From positions 62,001 through 126,000 of the forward strand of contig CAZYZX010000004.1 of the NCBI GenBank assembly GCA_964652025.1: a stretch of 64,000 nt of DNA, in the 5' to 3' direction. Below the pieces are notes generated by a model. It was not told the origin of the DNA, ran no database searches, and worked only from the letters and a program-made list of their open reading frames with translations. The DNA comes from JAEXOD01 sp964652025. GTDB taxonomy: Bacteria > Bacteroidota > Ignavibacteria > Ignavibacteriales > Melioribacteraceae. This document shows, piece by piece, positions 54,754-63,096 of the stretch (position 1 is its first letter; every line of letters starts with the position of its first letter). Both the position numbers and the translations under genes were made by a program.

Positions 54754-55962
54754 TTACTTTTGAACTATTTTATAAATTTTATCCCGTTCTCTAACAACTG
54801 CTGAAGAAAGAAATGTGGGCTTATCCCCTTGCTTAACTTCACTTGCCTCTACTCCATCTATCAGTAAATTATCTATTTTCATTTCAACTATTCCAGTAGT
54901 CTCACCACTAATATAAATACTATCCCCATTTTTAAGCGTTCCAGCTTCTATAGCAGCATGTATTACACCAGATTTTTTAAAATAATTTATAACTTTACCC
55001 ACATATTCTTTTCTAGTACTTGCAGTGCTACCATATGTGGTGGCAAAATCGTTACCATCGGGTAAGCCTAAATAAAATCCATTACTAAAACCTCTGTTAT
55101 AAACTTTATTAAGCTCATCTTTATAATATATTTTCTTTTCTGTAGTTAAGTCATTTGCGTAATAATCATCAATAGCTTTTCGATAAACACTAACTACTTT
55201 TGCAATATACTCTGGGCTTCTTTTCCTTCCCTCAATTTTAAACGCATCAATTCCAGCATCAATTAGCAAATCAATAAACTCTACAGTACAAATATCTTTA
55301 GGAGACATAACATAATCATTCCCCAATTCAAAACTAAAACCTTGGTCGTTATCTATTATTTTATAATTTCTACGGCAAGGTTGAACGCACTCTCCTCTGT
55401 TTGCACTTTTATTAAAAACATGATGACTTAAAAAACACCTGCCACTAACAGCAACACACATTGCCCCATGCACAAATGTTTCTATTTCCACATCCACTTC
55501 ATTCCGTATTTCCTTTACCATATCTAAAGTGCACTCCCGTGCTAAAACTATACGCTTAGCACCTAAATTTTTGTAAAACTTTGCAGAGTCTACATTTGAT
55601 ATAGACGCTTGCGTGCTTATACAAAAAGGGATATCATATTGAATACATTTATTTATTACTGCAAAATCCCAACATATAACCATATCAACTTTTGCTTTCT
55701 TTACCTCTTGCAAAATTTCATCCAAAATACTTAATTCGTTATTAAAAACAATACTATTTAAGGTTAAGTGTGTATCTACATTATTCTGTTTACAATAATT
55801 TACTGTTTCCGCTAAATTTTCTAAAGTAAAATTTTTTGCTTTAGCCCTCATGTTAAGTTTATCTAAACCAAGATATACAGCATTTGCTCCATTATTTACC
55901 GCGGCTATTAACATTTCTTTATTACCAACTGGGGCTAATAATTCTGGTTTTTTAAGTTTCAT
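54754..55962 (-). CDS. U32 peptidase family protein (TrhP-like)
   Basis: 402 residues. U32 signatures: ELLAPVGNKEMLIAAVNNGANAVYLGLDKLNMRAKAKNF at the N-terminus, VHGAMCVAVSGRCFLSHHVFNKSANRGECVQPCRR (cysteine-rich, typical), and FIDLLIDAGIDAFKIEGRKRSPEYIA. A small C-terminal beta domain follows. Members of this family act in tRNA or rRNA hydroxylation (TrhP/RlhA) rather than proteolysis; length and domain order favour a TrhP-like role, which remains inference. Confidence 0.85.
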   Translation of the reverse strand: MKLKKPELLAPVGNKEMLIAAVNNGANAVYLGLDKLNMRAKAKNFTLENLAETVNYCKQNNVDTHLTLNSIVFNNELSILDEILQEVKKAKVDMVICWDFAVINKCIQYDIPFCISTQASISNVDSAKFYKNLGAKRIVLARECTLDMVKEIRNEVDVEIETFVHGAMCVAVSGRCFLSHHVFNKSANRGECVQPCRRNYKIIDNDQGFSFELGNDYVMSPKDICTVEFIDLLIDAGIDAFKIEGRKRSPEYIAKVVSVYRKAIDDYYANDLTTEKKIYYKDELNKVYNRGFSNGFYLGLPDGNDFATTYGSTASTRKEYVGKVINYFKKSGVIHAAIEAGTLKNGDSIYISGETTGIVEMKIDNLLIDGVEASEVKQGDKPTFLSSAVVRERDKIYKIVQK

Positions 55963-55974
55963 ATAATTCCAAAA

Positions 55975-55993
55975 ATATTTAAATTTTAAATAT
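55975..55993. repeat. AT-rich inverted repeat in divergent promoter
   Basis: ATATTTAAA-T-TTTAAATAT, two 9-base arms with a 1-base spacer, lies in the 82-base region between the divergent U32 and MFS genes. It could be an operator, but such repeats arise easily by chance in this AT-rich sequence. Confidence 0.25.
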
Positions 55994-56044
55994 ACTTATA
56001 ATATTTTTTATTTAAAATGCAAAAAGATATCAAATCCTTTTTTT

Positions 56045-57181
56045 ATGTTAAACATTGATATTAAAAAAAATAATTTAATTACTGCCCTTTTGGGTATTGG
56101 TATTGCTGGAATTGGTTTTGGTTTAATTACTCCCGTATCCGTTATCTTGTTAGAAAAAAATAAAACACCCGGTTATATTACAGGCTTAGTTACAACAATC
56201 GGATATCTGGCAATATTCTTGTTTTCTCCTTTTGCCGGTAAATTATTTAGCAAGTATAACTTAAAAAAAATTTTAATTTTTGGAATGGTTTTATGGTCTT
56301 TAGGTGCTGCTGGTCATATTTTTTGGCGATTTATTACATTATTACTAATAGTTAAAATTATTATGGGTATTGGTGGCACTTTAGTTTTTATTGGTACAGA
56401 AGTTTTAATAAATTACTGTAGCACAGAATCTAACCGAGGTAAAAACATCGGTTTATATGCAACCTTGCTTTCTGCCGGTATTGCAATTGGAACATTACTA
56501 ATTTGGACGGTTGAAATTGCAGAGTATTTCCCCTTTTTACTTGGCTCTGCCATTATGCTTTTTGTTACTTTATTTATTTTTTTTATGTTTAATAACGTTT
56601 TAATAAATGATAATTCTAATAAAAATTCTAACAATTTTAAGTTTACTAATATGCCTTTGCTTGGCATATTTTCTTCTTTTATTTATGGGCTATTCGAATC
56701 TGCTGTTGTTGTTGCTATTCCTTTATATGCCCTAAGGTTAAATTTTTCTCAAAATCAAGTTTCTTATTTGCTTGCCTCTTTTGTTACGGGGGGTATTCTA
56801 TTACTTTATTTTATTAGTCGTTATGCAGATTTTTACTCCAAATATAAACTATTACTTATTATTTCTTTATCTCTTACATTTCTGTTTTTAATACCTATTT
56901 TTATAAATCAATTCTTACTATTATTATTATTAATGTTTTTTATTGGTGGAATAATTCCCGCTTATTATACCGTTGGTTTAGGATATACTGCAGATAAAGT
57001 AAAAACAGAACATATTGCTTTTGCTAATAGTTATTATATAATGATGTATGGTTTAGGCACTTTAGTTGGTCCCGTGTTTAGTTCATTAATAATAGACTTT
57101 AACTTAAAGTTAGGATTTTGGCTTTTTTCATCAATTATCTGTTTTGCTTTTTTTATTTTCTTTTTTTTATATAAAAAATAA
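56045..57181 (+). CDS. Major facilitator superfamily transporter
   Basis: 378 residues with about 12 membrane segments, shorter than the usual 400. The N-terminal half begins LLGIGIAGIGFGLITPVSVILL and has FSPFAGKLFSKYNLKKILIFGMVLWSLGA, an MFS A-like motif. The C-terminal half repeats the pattern (ISRYADFYSKYKLLLIISLSL). Substrate unknown; likely a drug or small-molecule exporter. It diverges from the U32 gene and precedes the histidine kinase by 57 bases. Confidence 0.85.
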   Translation: MLNIDIKKNNLITALLGIGIAGIGFGLITPVSVILLEKNKTPGYITGLVTTIGYLAIFLFSPFAGKLFSKYNLKKILIFGMVLWSLGAAGHIFWRFITLLLIVKIIMGIGGTLVFIGTEVLINYCSTESNRGKNIGLYATLLSAGIAIGTLLIWTVEIAEYFPFLLGSAIMLFVTLFIFFMFNNVLINDNSNKNSNNFKFTNMPLLGIFSSFIYGLFESAVVVAIPLYALRLNFSQNQVSYLLASFVTGGILLLYFISRYADFYSKYKLLLIISLSLTFLFLIPIFINQFLLLLLLMFFIGGIIPAYYTVGLGYTADKVKTEHIAFANSYYIMMYGLGTLVGPVFSSLIIDFNLKLGFWLFSSIICFAFFIFFFLYKK

Positions 57182-57238
57182 ATTCTATTGTTTTATATTT
57201 AAAATTTGTATTTTAAAGAATAAATTTTTTATATCTGC

Positions 57239-59191
57239 ATGACTTTAGAAGTAGACAATGTTTTAAAACTTTTTATAAAAACTGCAAAATTTAATTTTGT
57301 TGCTTTTATATTTCGCGAAAACGAAAATATTAACATATTAACTGCAGGGAATAAAAAAATTACTGCTTCTAAATTATTTATCTCTTTTAAAGATAAATTT
57401 TTGTATGATCTTAAAGAAAACATTTCGTTAGTAGATAACGATGAGCTTTTTAACACTTTTCTTTCATTTTACAGTTTTAACCAATATCATATTAAAGAAT
57501 TAGTTAAAACAGATAACATATCCGCTTATCTCTTTGGTTTTAGTAAGCAAATTTATAAAAATACCAGCTTGCTTATAAATATTCGTACCGATTTAGAGAA
57601 TGTATTAAAAGATTACATTAATTACGAAATAAAAACAGAGCAAACAAAAAAAGATGAGTCGCTTAATTCCTATTATAAAGAGTTAGCAGAAACAATAAAT
57701 CAATCAGACTTAATTTTTTACACATTTAATAACCAAAAAGCATACTTCCCTTTTTCAGTTAGTAGCACTGCTAAGTTATTTGATAAAGATGAAGCAGATT
57801 TTATAGAAGGCATTGATAAAGAGCAATTTTTAAAGATGCTATTCGATAATAATAATCAACAATTTAATAATTTTTTAGAAGAAGTAAATAAAAATGGGTC
57901 TGTTAGTAATGTACAAAAAATTTACTCTGCTATAGGAATTGAAAAGCATATCTTAAATTTTGCGATAAACATTAAAGAAGAAGGCAAAATTGCTGGAATT
58001 ATTTTAAATAAACAAAAAGAAACACTATTAGAAAATAAACTATTAAAATATGAACAAATCCACCATCTACTTAACGAGTTAAGTGATAATTTAATCTTTT
58101 TATTAGATGAAAAAGGATTTATAAGTTATATAAACGATTATGGAGCAATTACACTTGGTTACTTACGAGATGATTTAATTGGTAAGCATTTATTCGAGTT
58201 TATCCCTGATAGCGGAAAAGCTGAAACTGTTTTGGCATTTCAAAAAGCTTTGGAAAGTGATAGCAGAATTGTTTTTGGTGCTAAAATTTTAGATCGATTT
58301 AAAAATAGCATGGATTTTGAATTTAACATCAAATCCATTAAGGTTAATAATAAGGTTATTGGACTGTTAGGCGTTGCAGTAGATGTAACCGATAAAATAA
58401 AAACGGAAACCCAATTAAGAGAGTTAAACGCTAAGATATTTGAATTAAATCGCCTTATATCGATTGAAAAAGACAGAGCTAAACATCAAATATCGTTATT
58501 AGAAGAACTAAACAAATTAAAAAGTGATTTTATAAGCAATGTTTCGCACGAGTTTAGAACTCCTTTAGCAAGTATAATTGGTTTTGCAGAAACAATAGAT
58601 AGCGATAGAGAATTAGCACCAGAAATGATTTTTGAGTTTAATAAAATTATTTTAGAAGAAGGAAAACGTCTTGCCAAGTTAATTAATGACATACTAGATT
58701 TTTCGAAATTGGAAAGTGGCGGCGAAACCCTTGATAAACAAAGAATTAATATTATTAATATTATTTTAGATGTTTACGAAATGCTTTATAAAACTGCTGC
58801 TAAAAAAGGAATAACTATAAACAAACTTATTCCTGATGCTGAAATTAATGTTTTATGCGACAAAGATAGAATTAGTAAAGTATTTTTTAATTTAATTTCT
58901 AATGCTATTAAATTTACGGGAAATGGTGGTTTTGTTACAATAACTGTACAGGATTTTTTAAAAGAAGTAGAAATAATTATTAGTGATACAGGAATTGGAA
59001 TTGCAAAAGAAGATATACCTAAATTATTTCAAAAATTCAACAAAATTGATAGACCGGGTAATATTTTACCGGGTGCAGGCTTTGGATTACCTGTTGTTAA
59101 ACAAATAATAGATTTACATAAAGGTTTAATACGTGTTGAAAGTGAAATTAATAAAGGTACTTCATTTATTATTAGATTGCCAAAAAATTAA
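57239..59191 (+). CDS. PAS-domain sensor histidine kinase
   Basis: 650 residues, cytoplasmic. The first 270 residues are without clear domain and may contain a divergent sensor. A PAS domain (about 285-385, DNLIFLLDEKGFISYINDYG) leads into a coiled coil and HisKA with SDFISNVSHEFRTPLASIIG (His437), then HATPase with FNLISNAIKFTGNGG, DTGIGIAKEDI and GAGFGLPVVKQI. It is followed after 15 bases by a sigma-54 activator, the probable cognate regulator. Confidence 0.92.
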   Translation: MTLEVDNVLKLFIKTAKFNFVAFIFRENENINILTAGNKKITASKLFISFKDKFLYDLKENISLVDNDELFNTFLSFYSFNQYHIKELVKTDNISAYLFGFSKQIYKNTSLLINIRTDLENVLKDYINYEIKTEQTKKDESLNSYYKELAETINQSDLIFYTFNNQKAYFPFSVSSTAKLFDKDEADFIEGIDKEQFLKMLFDNNNQQFNNFLEEVNKNGSVSNVQKIYSAIGIEKHILNFAINIKEEGKIAGIILNKQKETLLENKLLKYEQIHHLLNELSDNLIFLLDEKGFISYINDYGAITLGYLRDDLIGKHLFEFIPDSGKAETVLAFQKALESDSRIVFGAKILDRFKNSMDFEFNIKSIKVNNKVIGLLGVAVDVTDKIKTETQLRELNAKIFELNRLISIEKDRAKHQISLLEELNKLKSDFISNVSHEFRTPLASIIGFAETIDSDRELAPEMIFEFNKIILEEGKRLAKLINDILDFSKLESGGETLDKQRINIINIILDVYEMLYKTAAKKGITINKLIPDAEINVLCDKDRISKVFFNLISNAIKFTGNGGFVTITVQDFLKEVEIIISDTGIGIAKEDIPKLFQKFNKIDRPGNILPGAGFGLPVVKQIIDLHKGLIRVESEINKGTSFIIRLPKN

Positions 59192-59206
59192 TATTGGAGA
59201 TAGATT

Positions 59207-60589
59207 TTGGATAAATTAGTTTACATTGTAGATGATGAACCAGCAATACTTAAATTACTAACACATTGGGTAAAAAATATACCAGATCTAAAAGTAAAAA
59301 CTTTTACAAATGGTAGTGAGTTTATTAAGACTTTTAATGATGAGCATCCCGATTTGGTTTTATTAGACCTAATGTTACCCGATATTAGTGGTATAGATTT
59401 ACTAAAAAATATAAAGAAAAAAAACGCAGATATACCCGTAATTATTTTATCTGCACAAGGTAGTATTGATGTTGCAGTAGAATCAATTCGTTTAGGTGCA
59501 TTTGATTATTTCCCAAAACCTATTGATAAAACAAGATTAGAGCCCGCAATAAATAATGCATTGCAAAATTATTCTTTAATTAAAAAGGTAAAAGAACTTG
59601 AAAATAACCTAACTAAAGAGTATAGTTTTGATAATATTGTAACTGCCGATAAGAGAATGCAAGAAGTTTTTAAGTTAGTACACAAAGTTTTAAATAATGA
59701 TATTACAGTATTAATACATGGTGAAAGTGGCACAGGTAAAGAGCTAATTGCACGCGCTATACATTATAACGGTTTGCGAAAAAATGAACCTTTTGTTGTA
59801 GTAAATTGTGCCTCCATACCAAGAGAACTTTTAGAAAGCGAATTGTTTGGTCACGAAAAAGGCTCATTTACAGGTGCTTATCAAAAGAAAATTGGTAAGT
59901 TTGAATTAGCTGCCGGTGGAACACTTTTTTTAGATGAAATTGGGGAAATGGAACCCGCTTTGCAAGCTAAAATTTTGCGCGTTATTCAGCAAAAAGAATT
60001 TGAACGTGTTGGTGGAAACGAAATTATTAAAACTGATGTTAGAATTATTTCCGCTACAAATAGAGACTTGGTTCAAATGGTTAAAGAAAGAACCTTTAGA
60101 GAAGACTTATATTATAGATTAAATAGTTTCCCTATTTTTATTTATCCTTTACGAGAAAGGAAAGGTGATATTGTTGTTTTAGTTAATCATTTTATAGCTG
60201 TTTTTAATAAAAAACATAATAAAAACATTAAAGGTATAGATAAAAAAGCTTTAAAGTTGTTATACGATTTTTCTTGGCCCGGGAATGTTAGAGAACTAGA
60301 AAACACTATTGAAAGATGTGTTGTTTTAGCAGAAGGAGATTTTATAACTTCTGATATATTACCTCACTACATAAAAGGTGAAGATATAAATGTAGATTTT
60401 AGTAAATCTACAAGTGGTTTATTTGAGGAAGATATTATAGTTCCTTTTGAAAAATTAAAAGAGGAAGCTATAAAACATGCGTTAAAAGTTACAAAAGGAA
60501 ATATTAACGAAGCAGCTAACAGGCTTAAGCTTGGACGTGCAACCTTATATAGATTAATGGAAAAATATAACATAGAAATTAGTAAATAA
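59207..60589 (+). CDS. Sigma-54-dependent response regulator (NtrC family)
   Basis: 460 residues starting at TTG with GGAG eight bases before it. A receiver (about 1-120, Asp54 in LVLLDLMLPDISG) is followed by the AAA+ domain: Walker A HGESGTGKELIARAIHY, the sigma-54 contact loop GSFTGAY (usual GAFTGA), Walker B GGTLFLDEIGEM, and SWPGNVRELENTIER. A Fis-type helix-turn-helix ends the protein (NINEAANRLKLGRATLYRLMEKY). It activates sigma-54 promoters, which in flagellated bacteria often include middle flagellar genes. No rpoN gene is in the window. Confidence 0.96.
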   Translation: MDKLVYIVDDEPAILKLLTHWVKNIPDLKVKTFTNGSEFIKTFNDEHPDLVLLDLMLPDISGIDLLKNIKKKNADIPVIILSAQGSIDVAVESIRLGAFDYFPKPIDKTRLEPAINNALQNYSLIKKVKELENNLTKEYSFDNIVTADKRMQEVFKLVHKVLNNDITVLIHGESGTGKELIARAIHYNGLRKNEPFVVVNCASIPRELLESELFGHEKGSFTGAYQKKIGKFELAAGGTLFLDEIGEMEPALQAKILRVIQQKEFERVGGNEIIKTDVRIISATNRDLVQMVKERTFREDLYYRLNSFPIFIYPLRERKGDIVVLVNHFIAVFNKKHNKNIKGIDKKALKLLYDFSWPGNVRELENTIERCVVLAEGDFITSDILPHYIKGEDINVDFSKSTSGLFEEDIIVPFEKLKEEAIKHALKVTKGNINEAANRLKLGRATLYRLMEKYNIEISK

Positions 60590-60605
60590 ATAAAAAGGAT
60601 TTAAT

Positions 60606-60944
60606 ATGAGTATATTATCACAAGTTTATAATAACGTTTTTGTTGTTAAAATAGCGTATGATAGAGCAACTTTAGTAGAAGCAGAAGAGCTTAGAGAAGT
60701 TTTAACAAAAGGTATTACAGAGGGTTACATTAAAATAGTAATTGACCTTTCAGAATGTGAATTTATTGACTCCACTTTTTTGGGGGTAATAGTTAATTCT
60801 TTAAAAAAAGTTGCTAAAAATAATGGAGATTTAAAACTTGTAGGCTTTAAACCTGCTGTTAAAGCAATGTTCGAACTTACTCGTATGTTTAGAGTATTTG
60901 AATCTTTTAGTAATTTAAATGATGCTATCCAAAGTTATAACTAA
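60606..60944 (+). CDS. STAS-domain anti-sigma factor antagonist
   Basis: 112 residues, one STAS domain (SpoIIAA/RsbV-like). The phosphorylation-site loop reads SECEFIDSTFLGVIV, with Asp55, Ser56 and Thr57; Thr57 takes the place of the usual phospho-Ser. The core NNGDLKLVGFKPAVKAMFELTRMFRVF is typical. It is followed 14 bases later by a PP2C-type phosphatase that could dephosphorylate it, but no RsbW-type kinase lies in the window. Confidence 0.93.
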   Translation: MSILSQVYNNVFVVKIAYDRATLVEAEELREVLTKGITEGYIKIVIDLSECEFIDSTFLGVIVNSLKKVAKNNGDLKLVGFKPAVKAMFELTRMFRVFESFSNLNDAIQSYN

Positions 60945-60958
60945 TTGTGTAGAAAAAT

Positions 60959-62083
60959 ATGCCTAACAAAATATTACTTGTAGAAGACGAACCTAATATA
61001 GCAAAGCTATTTAATTATATATTAACAAAAGCTGGTTATAAAGTAACTTATGCAGAAAATGGTCAAGTAGGTTATAAAAAAACGTTAGAAGAAAAACCAG
61101 ATTTAATAATAAGCGATATAATGATGCCCGAAGTTGATGGCTTCGCTTTTAGAAAAATGTTGCTTAGTAATCCAGAAGTTGCTAATATTCCATTTGTTTT
61201 TTTAACTGCTAAAGGTACCGAAGAAGATATTTTGGACGGCTATAACCTAAATATTGAAGATTACATTGTTAAAACCGCTTCTCCAAAAATAGTTGTGGCT
61301 AAAATTAATTCTATATTTAATAGTATACATCGCGAGCAAGAAAAAGCAAGTCAAGCAGTTCAAAACGCAGCTAGTACTTTAAGTTCTGCTTTAGCACCTG
61401 TTTCCGTACCAAGTTTTAATGGTTTTGAAATTGATTTTTTACACAAACCATTTAACGAAATACCCGGAGGCGATTTTATAGATTTTATACAACTTAACGA
61501 TAATAATTTGGTTGTAATTTTGGGCGATGTAATGGGTAAAAAATGGGGCGCTTGGTATTTTGCAGTTGCATATGCAGGATACGTACGTAATGCTGTTAGA
61601 TTAGTTTGTAACTCTGTTGATAATTACTCCGCTAAACTTATTATGGAAAAGCTTAACGATGCTATTTATAACGATGAACGTATTAGCCAAGTTTTCATTA
61701 CTCTTTCTGTTATTATTTTAGATAATAAAAATAACTCTATTAAATATTGTGGCGCAGGTGATTTACCCTTATTACTTATTAGCAATGATAATTACAAACT
61801 TGTTTCTTCCGATGGTTTATTGTTAGGTTTTTCTTTAACCGGAAATTATGAAGATGTAGAATTAAGTTTATTACCTGGTGATTCTGTTGTTGTTTTTACA
61901 GATGGTTTAACGGACATTAAAAATAGTAACGGAAATACCCTAAATATTGAAGAAATTTGCAACTATATTTATAATTCTCATAAAAATAAAAACTCCCTAA
62001 CTAATTTAGTTAAGGAGCTTTATGAATTATCTAATGAAACTTTTACAGATGACTTAAGTATTATTAAAATAACTAAAACTTAA
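60959..62083 (+). CDS. REC-PP2C (RsbU/SpoIIE-type) phosphatase
   Basis: 374 residues. A receiver (about 1-120) has Asp53 in LIISDIMMPEVDG; the conserved Lys is followed by Thr (IVKTASP) rather than Pro. A linker leads to a PP2C-type phosphatase (about 165-374) with GGDFIDFIQLNDNNLVVILGDVMGKKWGAW and VVFTDGLTD, ending DDLSIIKI, where the Asp residues bind the metal ions. Phosphorylation of the receiver should set phosphatase activity toward the STAS protein. Its stop overlaps the convergent DUF4922 gene by 4 bases. Confidence 0.93.
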   Translation: MPNKILLVEDEPNIAKLFNYILTKAGYKVTYAENGQVGYKKTLEEKPDLIISDIMMPEVDGFAFRKMLLSNPEVANIPFVFLTAKGTEEDILDGYNLNIEDYIVKTASPKIVVAKINSIFNSIHREQEKASQAVQNAASTLSSALAPVSVPSFNGFEIDFLHKPFNEIPGGDFIDFIQLNDNNLVVILGDVMGKKWGAWYFAVAYAGYVRNAVRLVCNSVDNYSAKLIMEKLNDAIYNDERISQVFITLSVIILDNKNNSIKYCGAGDLPLLLISNDNYKLVSSDGLLLGFSLTGNYEDVELSLLPGDSVVVFTDGLTDIKNSNGNTLNIEEICNYIYNSHKNKNSLTNLVKELYELSNETFTDDLSIIKITKT

Positions 62084-63096
62084 GTAAATGTTTTTATTTC
62101 ATCGCAAAGTGCTTTAAATTTTAGATTATCTAAAGTAACTTGCTTGTAAATATCAATAATCTCATCTTTTGTTATTTTATTAAAATCTTTTTCTAAAGGA
62201 GTAATGCAAACTCCACCCATATCAACAGAAGCCGGACTAAGTAAAATATTTTTTTCGCCTTCTAAGAAATAATAATCAGGTCGATGTTTTTCTCGCGGGA
62301 AAATAATTGTTATATATTTATTTTGGTCGTAGTAACCTAAAAGATTAATTAATGGTTCTTCTGAACTATTAGTAACTTCCTTTAAGGCATTTAATACTCT
62401 ATAAAAGTAATTTTCTGCTATAGAAATATCATCACTTTCAACTGCAATAAAATTTCGTAAGTAATTTGATACAGATATAATTGTTATGCTGCTTTTATCA
62501 ATTAATTTTACTCCAAACTGATTAATTATATCATTATATTCAGTATCAATAGGCATAAAGTTTTTATTTCCCGCTTGAAAGTGCATATGGTCTGGAGCTG
62601 AAGCACCACACTTTGGACCATTATAAAATACTACATAACTATCTGCAATTTCTTTAGTTAAATCCAAAAAATCCTTGTAATTACCATCAATACTTTGTGG
62701 AGCTTGGTTAATAACTGGAATAGTAAAATGCTCCTTAAAAATTGGATAAGGATTACATAAAATTAAATAATCATCTTTAAATAATAAACCTTTTTGCTCT
62801 TTAGGTAAATTATTATAATGTAAAAAAGATTTCCTTCCTTTTATACTTTCAGCATCAACTTTTGCAGCAGATGAAGTAATTCTTGATGGATTAAATTGCA
62901 CTTTTACCTTAAAATTATCAAATTGAAAAACTTTAATTTTAACATTTTCTAAACCACTATAATTATTGTGTAAAAGTTCCCAACTATTATATTGTTGTTT
63001 AAGTAAAGCTTTCATTTGGGTAGATAAAAGTGCGTTCCCACCAAATTCTTGTAGTTCTTTTTCAGATAACAATAAATGTTTAACCATTTTTTGCAT
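62080..63096 (-). CDS. DUF4922 HIT-like protein
   Basis: About 338 residues from the ATG at 63096 (Met10 of the longest frame); Met13 at 63087 is equally possible, and the long form would overlap the glycosyltransferase by 44 bases. The key motif is CGASAPDHMHFQAG, an HxHxQ box like the HIT/GalT nucleotidyltransferases or phosphorylases. Other phrases are LILCNPYPIFKEHFTIPV and ASVDMGGVCITPLEKDF. It probably transfers or cleaves nucleotide-sugar groups. It is paired with the glycosyltransferase, as in Bacteroidota. Confidence 0.78.
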   Translation of the reverse strand: MQKMVKHLLLSEKELQEFGGNALLSTQMKALLKQQYNSWELLHNNYSGLENVKIKVFQFDNFKVKVQFNPSRITSSAAKVDAESIKGRKSFLHYNNLPKEQKGLLFKDDYLILCNPYPIFKEHFTIPVINQAPQSIDGNYKDFLDLTKEIADSYVVFYNGPKCGASAPDHMHFQAGNKNFMPIDTEYNDIINQFGVKLIDKSSITIISVSNYLRNFIAVESDDISIAENYFYRVLNALKEVTNSSEEPLINLLGYYDQNKYITIIFPREKHRPDYYFLEGEKNILLSPASVDMGGVCITPLEKDFNKITKDEIIDIYKQVTLDNLKFKALCDEIKTFT

